Below, piece after piece: positions 47,501 to 61,700 of a stretch of DNA of 64,000 bases. The stretch is from Bugula neritina. Its lineage: Eukaryota > Bryozoa > Gymnolaemata > Cheilostomatida > Bugulidae. The stretch spans positions 10,844,698 through 10,908,697 of the forward strand of contig OZ037765.1 of the NCBI GenBank assembly GCA_964035545.1. The letters are read 5' to 3'. Each line of letters starts with the position of its first letter. Within the stretch, counting starts at the first letter, position 1. A program made the translations under genes and the position numbers. Below the pieces are notes generated by a model. That model worked only from the letters and a program-made list of their open reading frames with translations. It was not told the DNA's origin and made no database searches.

Positions 47501-50500
47501 AAATGTTTCCTATCATTGGTTAATTTGATGTAACTGTAAATTTATTATATGAATATCACAGCAATATTATGGGCTGCTTTTCAGTACCCAAATTTGTAAT
47601 TGTGGCAAAACAAGACATTGTTACAAGATATTTCTACACTAAACAACTTTTTGAGCTGTCTTTTAATAATGGTTTTGTTGTATTTTTAGCTGCTATGTTT
47701 AAAACGGATTATTTTATCGCTGGCATTGCTCCATCCGGTAGTAATATTGTCTTGTTGACTTACAATGAATCAGAAGTCAAAAAAGAGGTGAACTCATTGA
47801 TATACATTTAATATTGTTATGATTAAGTTTATTTTCTCTATATTTGAATGTGGTTATATTGTTGCCAGTCCTGTGTGTTGTGTGCTTGTGCAGGTGGGTG
47901 TATTTGTGAGTGTGTGTGGGGGGAGGGTGTAGCAATTGTAATGCACTACTGTAATAATGTTGCTGTGAAGAATTTATTCATTTAGCTTCAAGTCTAAATT
48001 GATTTGATTTAGCAGTTGTTGAGATTACATGCATGCAATGAACATTGAAGAAAAACATTATTTTGTCTGATAGGGTAAAAGAACAATAAATCCACGACCT
48101 CACGTGCGACTAGTTGTACCTGGCATGGATTACTCTGTAGAGAAATCCAATGATGCTCTCAGTATTCGTCACTATGAGATGTACAGGTGTGACTTGTACG
48201 GATTGGGTAAGTTTTCCTGGCTCATATTTGCTGGTCTAATAATTTTAATTTCACGTTTAATGCTTGGCATTGACAACCTGTATCACATCATCTGAGTTTC
48301 TCGAACTGAATTAAGCATGTTTTGAAAAGCATTTAAAAGGTTTAATCACACTCAGTCGATCAAAAAAAGTTCAACAATTTATTCTCTTTACAATATTGGC
48401 ACCTGTAATCTGAATCTGCCACATTGTGACTATATTTTAATTTTTTGTTTTAATGATTTGAACTTTTGATCTTGCTAGCAAATATTTTCATACACTCATG
48501 GAAATATTATGATAAAATAAGGGTCGTTTACACAGGTATTGCTCACTAAGATTTGTCAAATATCGATTCCTTAAGTATAAACGTAGAGAGATGTACAATA
48601 CTTATAGTTTCAAGTGGGAAACTAAACTAACTCAAAACTTCTGACCAGAAGTTTTTGTTATTGCCGCTACAATTTTTTTTCTTGCTATCTATGATTTTGA
48701 TCAAATTATTAATTATTCTTAATTTGTCGACCCTTTTAAGCTTTTTATAAATTTATAGGAATTTTTGTTAATTTGTTTGCCCGTATCAACAGCTAAAATA
48801 GCACATTGCATTTTACCGAGTATGAATTAAAATAATGTCACATTGCGCATTAACCTGGATTCTTTACCAGTTTTATTGTTTTTAGAATGGGTACCAAATG
48901 AGGACACATATTTCATCATCAGTCCCATTGATATCATTAAAGCTAATCCCCGGACTGAGGAAGACCATGTTAATTGGCTTGTCAAGCACAACAAGTTTCT
49001 GGTAATGTCACATATTGTGTAGCATATTTTCAACTTTCACTATTGTAATTTAAGTTGTTTCATGTCATTTTAAATGGTAAAACACCTGTGACCTAAGCAA
49101 TTACTCATATATACAGATACTAACATTTGTAATTGTCATCTCTTGCATGGCTTGGAAATAATGTTTTACTTGAAAGCAAGAGTTTCACTTCCTATTGGTT
49201 GATTCTGTAGGAAGCCATGTCAGTTGTGCAGAAGAGTGAAACTGGTTCTAAGACGCACACATACGAGAAGATAGGTCACATGTACCTGGACTTTCTCTGT
49301 GAGCAAGATAACTTTGTTGAGGCTGCTAAAAGATGCACATCCATACTTGCTCACAACCAGGAGTCTTGGGAACACTACTTTTATAAGTTTCGGGATAGCG
49401 GCAAGATTCAAGTACATAAAACAATATATTATTTATTTATAGCTTCCTACATGCATCCTTCTTACGACTCTCACAATACTTGCATGATACAATGTGACCG
49501 ACAGCTGACAATTATTAAATATATAAAGGCTATTTTGAAGGCTGATTGGCAAAAACAAAACCTTATTTTAAATTCATCAAAGCAAGACAATTCAAAGAGT
49601 AAGCTAACCTGTTTTGACTGGTTTTTCACATAAAACCATTGAAGAGTTGCCTTATTGTTAATTTTTCACAGACTCATTGTTGTTAGCTCTGCCTACAGAA
49701 AGTAGACAGTTTTTTGCCATGCAGATTTGAAGGTTTTTACTTTCAGTTTTTGTATGTGAGTATTGTGCCTATTTAAGCCAAATTAATTACGTTCCAACGG
49801 CCTTCTTGCCATCACCTATGGCGCTAGGGGATAACTTTCAGTAAAGCCATAGACAATATCGGGTAGAACAACTGGAACTTCATGAAATAATTGGTTTTGA
49901 TTACTACTGAGTTATTCTGGAACCGCTCAAGTCATGGTACCAGTATTATTTAAGGCAAAAAAGGTCTATCTCCTATTGAAATCTCCCATTACCGGTAGTT
50001 CTTTTAGAGTCTGTGGCTACAAACAAAATGTGATTTGAGTCAAATTTATTATGCAATTTGGTTAAAAATAGTGCTTCTCTAAGCATTATAAAATGCTTGC
50101 TAAAAAATTTAAAGGTGAAATAAATGTGATATATTTTAATACAATGATTTTTATATATGTTGCTTTATTTTGTTATTTTCCAAGTTTTAAATTTAAGAAA
50201 AAACCTAAATGGGGCAGTAATAAAGTTATTCATATAATTACAAGATTTTTTTTCATTTATGCTTGAATTGCCGAGGCCTTGCATAGCAGCTACTTGAAGA
50301 GCTAGCTGTTTTGGAAAGGACCATTTTTTAAAGCCATCATGGGGTATCCATTATTGTGATATATGCTGTATATCATTAATTGTAGTTACAAAAGCTTCAC
50401 AAAGTCTATGCAAACTTATTTGTTGATAAAAATTTTTGAAATTTCAAGCAAACTTGAGCATTCTGTGTTCTCAAAGGCCACCTTTCTGTAATTTATAAAG

Positions 50501-53500
50501 CATCAATTTATTGACTAACTGTTAAATGTAAACATATTCCACATTACAATTTTAGGAAATAGCTTTGTATCTGCCGAGAGAAGATCCTACACTTCAGCCT
50601 GCCGTCTATGAGCTTGTCCTCTACCATTTCATTCACACAGATATACAGGTAGTCATCACTTTCCTGGGATTTATTTGGCAATATTGAATAAACAATTGCA
50701 TTTATATTTACAAATAATTATATAAATATAAATTTGTATAACAAGCACAGATGAATAAAAATTATGTATTTATATTTTTTTATATTTTTAATTATATTTA
50801 TATGCCTTTTTCAGTTACGCCTCTATCATCAGGAATAGAATTTCTTTAATATTTTTCTTTACTTCACCTAACTAGTTTTGTTGTAGAGCTTTTCACATTT
50901 AATAAAGACATGGCAGAAGTCGATATACCACGGCCCGACCATAATAAACACTGTGCTGGAACACATGAAAACATCTGACTCAAGTCTGACGGAGGAGGAC
51001 AGACATTTACTGTACGAATCCTTGGCTATTCTATATACAAACCAATCAGAATATGCTGAAGCACTTACTGTATACCTCAAGTAAGTTTCTTCCTAAATTA
51101 GCTGTTTTTAATGGCTCTTATGTAACACTGCATATGGAATTCTGTGTTTATGATACAATTTAACAGAAGTAAATCCTGTTTTTATTTCAGGTTAAAACAT
51201 GATGACGTGTTTGAATTCATTCATAAACACAATCTCTTCTCGTCTATCAACTCACAAATTGTCCTGCTGATGAATTTCAACTGTGGCTTGGCACTAGATC
51301 TTCTGCTCAACAATATAGAATGCATTCCTGTAAGTTTCCTATCACTGTACTTGTAACCACAATGCAGTGTTAGTTTGCCCTGTTGTCTCTTTAAACTTAT
51401 AGACCAATTGAGTACTGTCTGTATTTCAACTCTTGTAGCCACAGCTGGTTGTACCTCAGTTGGAAAAGCACAGTTTGTACCAGTTCAACGTAAGTATTGA
51501 TATTATTGTTGAATTTATTATAAGATAGTGATGCTCCTTATGTACTGAAACTGAAAAACAGCTGCAGCTACTATACATGTAAAGAAGGGTAACACTAGTG
51601 TTGTGGACTAACTACTGCAATTGCAGTGCTTATGGAATGAAAATGTATATTAGTTCAATTTTAGCCTATTAAAAATTCCTGTCTTTTGGCTGCATCAATT
51701 CTGGATAATGTTTAGATCTCAACATCAGGCTAAATATATACTTAAAAATGGCCTTTACTTGTTAATTGCTATTTTGACCACCAACATTCTGTAAACTCCC
51801 AAAAGCCTCTCAGATCTGTAATCACATTATATAATATTGTATTATGCTGTAGTATCTGGATAGACTGATCAAGAGGTATCCATACGAATGTACCAGTTAC
51901 CATAATAAAATGGTGTACTTGTATGCTGAACACAGTCCCAAAAGCCTGCTCAGCTTTTTGAAACGAGCCGATGGGTATGACCAGGCTGCTGCTGTTAAAT
52001 TCTGTGATGAAAGAGAGCTTCTTAAGGAGAAAGTTTATTTGCAGGGTAAGCAAGCATCTATAACTGTAGAAAACTGTTTTTCTTTGGTAAAAATTGCTGA
52101 GCTCTCTAATGCCAGCCAGCAGTTCTAGACAGCTATGCAGAATAACTTCGTGTTTAAAATGTCATATTCAGCTATGCTATTGTTTGTTGTATGACTCTAT
52201 GGGAGTGTAAGCTTAGCGTGTAGACTCTAGTTGCTATATTTGTTTGTTACATTACCTGTTTGGACATAAGGCATAATTTTAAAATCAATTTACAAATATT
52301 AATTGAAATATGTTATATATTTTTATATTAGAAATGTTTATATTCATAGTTTGTATCAATATGGTCCATCAACCAAGTTTATTGGGCCAACTACCATATC
52401 TTATCCTAATTCTCTCCTAGTTGTGGAATGTTAAGCAGTCCTAATAAAATAGTAATATGCATAAGTTACGTGATTTATCTTCATGTTTTCTATAATTTCC
52501 AGTTGAGATTAACACTTGCAAATAATTTGTCTGCTGAATGTTGAGACTTCAAACTATGTAAACTTTATTTATAACTTAATTTGAAATTAAATCCTAATTG
52601 TTCAACTAAAATAGCGTTTACTTTACAATTTGGAATGATCGAAATACTGGAAATAGATAAAGAATATGATGTTGACATTGTGAATGTGTACCAAGGTAAT
52701 ATTTGGGTTATTGTAGGCAAGATGGGAAACCACCGACAAGCTTTACAGTCTATTGTACATGATCTCCAGGATGTTGAGTATGCTATTGATTTCTGTAAAG
52801 AGCATAACTACAAGTCACTGTGGGATGAGCTCATTACATATTCTTTGACAAATCCAAGTGAGTTTTATTCATTTGTACAGTCGAGATGTTTTAAAACATT
52901 GTTAATTTTTTTATAATTTCAAGATATTTGTGATCTCCAGCTTTAAAATGCCACAAATTTTGTAGCACATTGGCTTTAATGTTTGATTGTAGTTACAGAA
53001 TGTATTAAACTTACAGTCTATGCTTAAAATTTTCTTATAAAAATTTAAATTAATCGACTTAAAAAACAAATAAGGAAATTGGTGCTTCAATGGCCCGCTA
53101 TAATTCACCATTGTATACAAACTGTGTTGGTGCATAGAGATAAATAATCAAGTTTCTTTGTTCATACTACATTCTAGGGAACATATATATATATGTGTGT
53201 GTGTGCGTGTGCGTGTGTGTGTCTCATGTAAGTCATATTGCAAGTGAGATTATTTGTTTAATAGTAGCTTATAGGGTACATGAAGATTTATTCACTGTGG
53301 ATAATTTAAATCAATTTATTACCATCAGTTTTATGCATTTGAAATGGTTGCAAAATTGTCTGTTCCTAATAAATGAATTGCAACTGCTTGTAGAATTCAT
53401 CACTGCATTACTGGAGAACATCGGCACACATGTTGATCCACTCATTCTGATTCAAAGAATACCTGAAAAGACAGAAATCCCGAACCTAAGAAATTCGCTA

Positions 53501-55154
53501 GTTAAAATATTGCAAGACTTTAATCTGCAGGTAATTGTCTGATAATGATGTACGAAATTATTCTTTGTCCCAAGTTAAGTTATAAAGTTGTTAACGCCAC
53601 AGTACATGCATTTCATCTGTAATTCTCATACTTACCTCTGTGACATCTAGATTTCTCTTAGAGAAGATTGTCAGAAGATTCTAGAAACCGACACCCTCAA
53701 CTTGTTAGCCCAGCATGTTAAGTTGCAGAAAAAAGGATTATGTGTAGAAGGTAACGCAATTTTCTATTTGCTCACTATACTTTTTATAGTCATAATATAT
53801 TTTAATAAGCAATTACGTATAATCATATTCAAGTTTGGTCAGTGGTAAAATATAATGTACAAGATTATTAAAATTTTATATAAAGAAGGCAAGGGTGCTT
53901 GTCATATTTATCTGGCTTGAAGTTATATTAAGTTTGTATTATTTCAATAAAATACCTGCATTGATTTACCAGGCTTGTTTATAAGTTTCTATACGCTTTT
54001 TACCTTTCAATATAAGCTAAAAAGAGTTTGTCTTATACTCTGATTTCATCTTGTTTTGTAATTATTTCGCTGTTTTCAGATGCCGCTAGATGCAGTATTT
54101 GTAATGAGAGAATAATTCCAATAGGTAAGCTCAAAAACTTTATTTTAAATCAAATTAAATACTCTAATTTTTTATTCACTCAAATTCACAGTTGAACTTT
54201 TATACTTAGAAATGTCATACGTGGTTGATTCTGCTACATGGCTTTAAATTTGCATGTCAACTAGAAATCGTCTCACCGGTGACTTGGATAATTACTGTGT
54301 ATCACTTTTGTAGACCAACTATCATTGATTGTACGAAGCATATTAACATATGCAGTTTGTTATTTTTTTAGATTTAAGATTTGGAACTGACTTGACAATA
54401 TTTTACTGTCACCACATGTTTCATATTGATTGTCTTCCTTCGTATAGCTCAGTAAGTGTAACTTTTGTCTTGTTTAATACATGTTCTCAAAAACCTGCAA
54501 TACTCTGAAAATATTTAAAAGTTTCGTGTCATAAAATAATTATGATTTTTCACTTTTTAGTGTAAAATAATGGTTAAAAGCAATAAGCCTAATGGTTGCA
54601 TGGTATTAGAAGCATGTGCTGAATTAAGTTATGTGACCCATTTAAATTTGTCTATGAATAGAGCACACACCTGCATTTGTATATCTTTTTATATTTCTAA
54701 GTTCTTTGTTTAATGAATGCGGTTAAATGCATGTAATGTGTTTTATGTATATAGCATTATATAAACAACTCATGCAAGTTTATAGTCGCCATCCCTGTGA
54801 GAAACCCATGATGGGAAGGTTTTTTTGTTGAATGCTCTTCCTAACTTCACCAATGGCCTTTGTCAGGGTTCGAACCCATGACTTGTGTTTGACAGGCAAA
54901 CACTCTAACCCCTAGACCACGGCTGTTCCCTGTATTATATAGAACTGTATTAAATACAAGTGATGTCCATGTAGTCAAGTTTGCTTTCAGAGTACATGTA
55001 CCATATGCATAGCTCATAGTATTATATTTATATAGTATTATATAAAATATTAAATACAATTGATGTCTATATAGTCATAATTTGCCTGTAGAGTACGTGT
55101 GCCATATGCAATGCTCAGAAGAGAAACCCTGGATACTCCTCTTCATTGATGTGA
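44565..55154 (+). CDS. VPS41: VPS41, HOPS complex subunit, 22 coding exons, 848 residues
   Basis: VPS41 is the Rab7/Arl8-linked subunit of the HOPS tether that drives fusion of late endosomes and autophagosomes with lysosomes. Exons: 44565-44567, 44739-44858, 45075-45233, 46094-46222, 46319-46447, 46772-46845, 47068-47216, 47690-47787, 48074-48206, 48886-49001, 49211-49411, 50556-50648, 50887-51080, 51191-51329, 51439-51489, 51853-52045, 52717-52857, 53394-53530, 53651-53750, 54080-54124, 54372-54451, 55092-55154. Total 2547 nt; phases agree, and the length is close to human (854). An acidic N-terminus (DEEEEEVEP) leads into WD40-like repeats, then a helical clathrin-repeat region (HKHNLFSSINSQIVLLMNF). 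The C-terminal RING has Cys791/Cys794, Cys814/His816/His819/Cys822 and Cys831/Cys834. Odd points: the start codon sits alone on its exon, and the intron after 46447 uses a GC donor. Confidence 0.96.
53189..53222. repeat. (TG)n microsatellite
   Basis: TATATA followed by TG/CG units in a VPS41 intron. An open frame starting MCVCVCV here is an artefact that runs into the real exon at 53394. Confidence 0.9.
54764..54933 (-). mobile_element. tRNA-derived SINE, family 1, minus-strand copy in last VPS41 intron
   Basis: On the minus strand it has A box TGGTCTAGGGGTTAGAG, B box GGGTTCGAACCCTG, AACAAAAAAACC and a tail ending ACTATAAACTTGCATGAG. These match the copy at 19691-19929. Direct repeats ATTATATA (54756-54763, 54934-54941) may be the target duplication. 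The B box matches the pol III consensus, so this looks like a younger copy. Confidence 0.82.
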
Positions 55155-56472
55155 AGCTGCTGGATTTGCCCAAACAATTCGACATACTCTATTTCACTTT
55201 GCAGTCTTATAATATGCAATTTATTAAAAACTGTTTTCTGCCACATGTAGTAACTAATCAATGATATTTTATTTACTTGCTTTATGGGTAAACACAAGTA
55301 GATCAACTGTGTGTCAAAAAATATAAATAAGGGTTTTATGCATTACGCATTAACTTACTCTATTATATATAATTTTTTTACTCTAAATGTGGCATTAGAA
55401 AATACTTGACTAGATTTTTTAATAATATATTTATTTACACTGGACATATTTTTCATGCAGTTCCTAATTTGCGAAGTTTATTAGTTGACTCCATATTTAA
55501 ATTGTTTATGGAGATGGGTCATTTTATACCAATAAATATGATTATTATTATGATAACAACCCATGTATTTAGTGAGCACATTTAAACATTAAAGCTAACT
55601 AATAATGTAAAATAACATCCATAAGATGAGTTTTGGTAATGGCTGTTGGAAAATTTCGAATTTTAAATGTTTGAAATAGCCATATTACTGCATTTAATAA
55701 GGCTGATAATTTTATTTGGCTAGTTCTATAGAAAAGGCTGTATAGATTATGATATTTGAAAACTTTTGCAAGTTTCAAATAAGCTAGACTTTTTCTATCA
55801 ATTATTATTTGCTATTGCCTATGTAATATAAAAACATTTATTAAAAATAATTTTTGTCATGTTTAGAATGCTTCTGTTTAGATAGTTGAGTGCATCACCT
55901 TCAGCAGCAAAGTCATTAAAACTATCTGTTCAATTCATGCAACTAAAATATAAACTAAAGTTGTCCAATAAACATAATTGATTAAATTGTAAACTTTGTT
56001 AAGGTAGCTAACGTTTTTGTTCTTTTTTATAGGCTATAGTTATAAAGTTAGCCACCTACCCTATAATATAATCTAATTTCAAAGCACCCCAAATATACAT
56101 AGTGATTGACTGGTGAATAAAAGCCAGTTTGTGGCTGCAGACTTTTGTTAGCTAGTCTCAGTTAATGAACTTAAAATATCTTTTTGAGTTCAATGGCCTC
56201 AATTGTCAGCAAAAGACACGACATGCACTTGAAAATCATTGGATCAAGGTTCTGCATAGATTGCTGCTACGGAGTTATCTTACATATGGTGGATCGTTCT
56301 ACATGGTGGTCTCTAACAAGGGTAAATTAGGGCATTTGCTAGTAGGTGTGATAGGAAAGAAAGACAATAAACAATGTCAAAACTGTTCTGATAAATATTT
56401 TACAACTGCCAGTTGCAGTTGTTGGGGGTAAATGCAGAATACTTGGGCTTTTTCAAATAATAATAGCGTTAG

Positions 56473-56645
56473 TAGCATAAAAAATCGCTAGAAACAGCAC
56501 AAAGTTTGGGGTTAGCGAGTGCGAAGTTTGTATACCTATCTGTCCGAACTAGAAATAACTTTTCCAGTTTATTGCTCGAAGCCTTCAAATGTGAACTCTG
56601 TGACTTTCCTCAACTTTGCGCTGCTTCAAGCGATTTTTTAGCATA
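56473..56645. mobile_element. Short foldback element
   Basis: TAGCATAAAAAATCGCTAGA (from 56473) pairs with the complement of the segment at 56611-56645 (TTCAAGCGATTTTTTAGCAT). Arms are about 35 bp at roughly 80% identity. No coding content. Confidence 0.5.
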
Positions 56646-57104
56646 AGCTTCAACGCGCGCCCCAAACCACAATTTATTAGCAAAATTAAAAATTTTAGGC
56701 AATTCAAACTTTTCCATTTCTGCACTAGGTAAAATTTTTTGAACCACTTGAATTTGCTATGTTTATCACTTCATGTTCATGTTACAATTGCAACTACTTG
56801 CAATTTAAAATGTTTCTGCTGACATAAAAAGTGAAAGCAATGAATAGTAATATCATACACAAGCAGACTCACAATAAATATGATTATTGAAATTTGAATA
56901 TCATGATAAACCCTCATACTTCATAGTCTAACATTAATTAATAATACTAATACTTAATAGTAATAGTAATACTAATTGTAATACTAATAGTAAGTTAACT
57001 CAAACTGTCAAGTATTAAGTTAAAGTAATACTAATGTAATTGTAATTGATATTGTGAATAATAATAATTGTAAATATATTGGTAATTATAATATTAATAT
57101 AAAT

Positions 57105-57945
57105 ATTCATATTGGAATTATTATTATAATATCATAATGTATGTATGATTGTATCACTATCAGTATCAGTATTACTATTAGTATTACTATTAAATATTAG
57201 TACTAGTAGTAGTACTAGTAGTCTAGTAGGTATTACTATTACTATTAGTAATAGTATTACTGTTAGTAAATGTAATTACTAATTAGTATTAGTAATAATA
57301 TTACTATTAGTATACTATTAGTATTAGTAGTACTAGTACTACTTATACTAATACTTATAGACTATAGACATAGTTATACTTATAGTTAACTGTTAACTGT
57401 TAAGTAATATAATTAATATTGTAAATAATAATAATTGTATATATATTTATATATACAATTATTATTCTATATTGTATATTTATTTATATATTAATATAAA
57501 TAATCATATTGGAATTATTATTATAATATCATAAGACATAATTAATGTATGTATTACTATCACTGATAGTATCAGTATGAGTATCAGTATTACTCTTAAA
57601 TATTAGTACTAGTACTACTACTAGTAGTCTAGTAGGTATTACTATTAGTATTACTATTAGTAATAGTATTACTGTTAGTAAATGTAATTAGTATTAGTAA
57701 TAAAATTACTATTAGTATACTATTACTATTAGTATTAGTAGTACTAGTAGTAGTACTACTTATACTAATACTTATACTTATAGACTATAGACATAGTTGA
57801 TAGTTATACTTATAGTTAACTGTTAAGTAATATAATTAATACTGTAAATATTATAATAATAATTATATATATATTTATATATATACAATTATTATTATAT
57901 TGTATATTTATTTATATATTAATATAAATACTCATATTGGAATTA
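57105..57945. repeat. Tandem duplication of a simple-sequence unit of about 400 bp
   Basis: CATATTGGAATTATTATTAT recurs at about 57110 and 57508, and its start recurs at about 57932. Between these, the same order of ACT/AGT triplet tracts, a CTAGTAGGTATTACTATT segment and a TATATA hairpin (AATTGTATATA...TATATACAATT) repeats twice with small indels. Confidence 0.75.
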
Positions 57946-57981
57946 TTATACCTAATTCAACTCGCCTCACTTTCTATGTGG

Positions 57982-58350
57982 TTCAACTAGCCCCACACTG
58001 TGACACTACAATTTAATATCTTCTGTGAAGAAGATATCTCTGCAATTCTAGGCCATTGCCCAGCTTTAAAATCATGTTGACAATACTGATACATGCCTGA
58101 ATTCACTTAACTGGGCTATTAAAATTTGAGAAGCTATACAAATGTTTATGAAAAATAATGAATATTTAATTTGCTCACTTTTTATGCGGAAATCCTGAAA
58201 AATACTTGCTCACCTGAAAACTTCTGCTGCAATTCCATATATTTCCATATGTCTGGTAGTTCACCTAAAACGCTTTTAAGTAAAGGAGGTAAAATATTGC
58301 AATGATTCAAAGGAGAGAATTTAGAGCATGTGGTTCAACTAGCCCCACTC
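57982..58350. repeat. Direct repeat TGTGGTTCAACTAGCCCCAC bracketing a non-simple segment
   Basis: The 20-mer occurs at about 57980 and again at about 58329. The DNA between is ordinary complex sequence, while both outer sides are cryptically simple DNA. This looks like an inserted unit, but no inverted repeats or coding region were seen. Confidence 0.45.
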
Positions 58351-58727
58351 TCCCCTATAGGTATTACTATTATACTTAGTATGAGGATTGAGAAGCTTTA
58401 ATAATAATTAATGTTATTGAATTTTATAAATTGATAATTTATGGATATTTAGGATATTTTACAATGTTTAGTACTAAATCTAATAATAATACAAGATTTT
58501 AGTAATGGTAAATGTAATTCTCATGCTACATAACAAAGTTATATTTATACTAAAAGTAAATAGCTATTAGTGATAGTAAGTACTAAATCACTAATTAGTA
58601 ATATCGAAATAAATATGCAATGATTATGCACATTAATTATGAATACATGACATGCTTAAGGATACATGACAAAATATTACTTTGAATTATTATATATTGT
58701 ATTATTATTATATTTCTTCTTTTAGTT

Positions 58728-61700
58728 ATGACTCTAGTTTTACTTTTGAAGACTGAAAAACCCAACGATTCTTTCAAAAAGGTATTTTTTCTTACTTGCT
58801 TAATTTGGATATATGTATATATACTCACAATAGATTTAAAATATTCAAAACGGTCAATTTTAAATAGAATTTTATCAGAAGAATCCTGAATGTTTTTTTT
58901 AATCGTTTGATATTTCTTAGGCATTGGACGAAAATGGCTATAAAGCTCATTGCATATCTGCATTAGAATTTTGTTATATAAATTTGGAAGAGCTCGCTGA
59001 GCAGCTTAACTCCCCAGAAGAATTTTCTGGAATTATCTTCACTAGTCAGAATGCTGTAGAGGCGTGTGCTAAGGCACAAAGTACTTCTAAAAGAGATTTG
59101 ATTGGCAAGTGGAGAGACAAATTTAACTATGTAGTTGGAGAAGCTACTTACACTAAAGGTATTGGCTCAGTAAATAAAATTTTTAATTGCAAGGCAGCAA
59201 AATATAATTAGTTTAAATTAGTAGATACTGCAAATTAAATTTGTGTGTTTCACCAACTACTTTGATGAACAACTCTGGTTTTCCCTTCTATAAAATAAGT
59301 GCTCAAACTGTTTTGCACTGCTTCGGGTACTCTTGTGCTGCTTCAGCTCATAATTCTCTTGACATATTGACCAAAAGATTTTTGTAAGGTTTGTCAGAAA
59401 AGTTTAGAATTTGTTGCAACCTTTTAGCAAGGCTACATCTGAATTTGCATATTTTTACATTTAGATTATGGTCCTCTACCTAAAGTTGTAATTCCTTTGC
59501 TGATTGGTCGATCGTATGTCTCCAGTCTATTCAGTGCATAAAGAATTTTGCTTTACAAGACTTTAATTTTGTAATTGTTTCCTCTTTTACCAAGGGAAGA
59601 AAACTTCGAGCAAGTGCAAAATTATTGCAGGTTTTCGTTTTCAAAGTACAAGCGTATATTAAATGACGGTTAGGTTTAAGATGAAATTTTTCAGTTTATT
59701 ATTTTCGAAAATTTAGTACACAAGAAATAAAAATAACACCAAATAAATGTCTACTCATGAGATTATAATTGAGTACAAATGTAGCTACCAGAATTGACAA
59801 ACTTGTTTACTTCAATCATAACCCTTTTTATGCAATATTTCCAAGCACTTGTTGTTTAGTAACACATAATTAAAATAACATGTCAAGAATTTCTGCATAA
59901 AACATGTAGTTGAATAAATTTTATGGTTTCTTGAAGGTATTTGGAAATGGTTTTGTTAAACAAGCTAGCGATATTGTTTGTTTGTTCTGTTTATCAAGCC
60001 TGATTATGTTGATCACTCTTGAGAATAAATAGATCACAAATACTCTGTGTAAACAGAAGTAATTCAATACTAGTCTATATAATAGATAATTGCAGCTTGT
60101 AGGAAAATAAAAGAAGACAAATTTGATTTAATCATACTTGATTTGTTTCATTTCAATTATTTTATAATTATATTATCTATGATGGAGACAGAGCAATTTA
60201 CCTTGGAGCAAATTTCTGATGAAGATTATCACATGTAAGACTTCAAAGTAGACAGTACTTTTAGGTTTTTGCATTTATTTTTGTGAGAAATGCCTGAAGA
60301 TGTTGGTAATCTGGCAGTCTGCCAAAGCCACAACCTGAAGTGTCTGGCTTTTTATTTGACTGAATCACCCTAATGGGCTGCTCAGACGAAACCAAAATTC
60401 TTGTTCTAAAGTGTTTTATTTATAGGACATAATTATTCTCTCTGTTTGACACTTGTTCTTTATTTAAGTTACTACATGCTGATCTCTACTCATTGAACCT
60501 TTTTTTAGCAATTCTAAGCTCGTCATTAAGCTAAGTAGGTTGGTGCATGACATTTTTTTGATAAAAATATGTTATTTATCTTAGTAAATTTAATTGATAT
60601 GGCAGCCAATTTTGACCAGTTATGTAGTACACAGCAAATGGTTTCACTCTCTATTACTATAGAGTATAGTTATAACTGAGAAAGTTATTGCCCTGTGCTT
60701 GGTTTATGATTACCAGATAGAAAAGGTGTGTTGAACTAGTTGTAGTATTGGAATGAGAGACCTACATAGTTGCCAGTACAGCAACTCTTATTATGCATGT
60801 TAGTTAGTACAGTGTACTTATTGAATTTCTTTTTTGGGGTACCAGACTGATTTTATCTACTAGAAAGTATGTAAAATATTTTACTAGCAGTCACCTCAAC
60901 AGCTGTTGCCCTAATCCTACAAATATACGTACAGTTTTCACTGCCTCAGCTGTCTAATTTTATTTCCTGCCCCTTACCATAATAAATAGTTTTGTTTTTT
61001 GTTATTCGCTGAATGTGTGATATTTAATTTTTTCAATCTATAACATCTATTTTAACCGGAACTCAGCTGTTGTTTTTTACCAAGTTGAAAGTTCTAGTGT
61101 ACTCTTGCCAAAAAGTGAGCTAAGATTTTTTCATCTCAGAATAAATGCCCCCTGTGCTGATAAATAATGATATTTTAGCCAAAGAAACACTTGGGCTAGA
61201 CTGTAAAGGAGCTAGCTCTGGAAATGCTGTCAAACTTGTGGGTCAAATAGTTGCAGGTAAAGAATTCACACCCTGTCATCACCTCAAAAGTTGTTTCAAG
61301 ATATTTTTGCTGCAAGTAGGCAACAGGTTGTTAAAAAGTATTTGTTATGTACATGAAAAGTAACATTTAACTAAAATTTATTTGCATTTGGTATACTATA
61401 ACTACATAGCAACTTGGATATACTGTCAAATGCAGCAAATTTTGACAATGAGGAAATTTTGCAATCATTTATGTATCAGATGATCACAGCTACTGCCTTT
61501 CAATAAATGGATTCAAATATTGACAGCGTATTTAAAGTTACGATATCCACAATATTTAGGTTTTTATCTTCAAAGCATTGCTGTTAATAGAGACTTCCTG
61601 TGATTTATTTAGCAACAAAGAAATAATTGTGAAGGTTGCGCTTTCTTCGCCTTGTTATTCATCAAGTCTGTATTGTGTTTTTCAGTTATGTAAAATATGG

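Larger units (their letters stand above)
55155..58725. other. Intergenic: VPS41 3' flank and UROS upstream
   Basis: No exon was recognised; the open frame at 56165-56431 has no family features. It holds a foldback pair at 56473-56645, cryptically simple DNA with a tandem duplication at about 57105-57945, and a unit bounded by a repeated 20-mer at about 57980-58350. The UROS promoter and any 5' non-coding exon should lie near the right end. Confidence 0.55.

Noticed and set aside
53195-53542. 115-codon frame starting MCVCVCV as a VPS41 N-terminal isoform
   Set aside because: Its start is a TG microsatellite in an intron; only the part from 53394 to 53530 is a real VPS41 exon.
55082-55264. Frame MPVEYVCHMQCSEEK as the VPS41 C-terminus
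   Set aside because: The phase after 54451 requires the other frame, which gives STCAICNAQKRN and a stop, supplying the last RING Cys pair as in human VPS41.
58637-58963. 108-codon minus-strand frame
   Set aside because: It lies across the first UROS exons in antisense, with no recognisable family and A+T-rich low-complexity composition.
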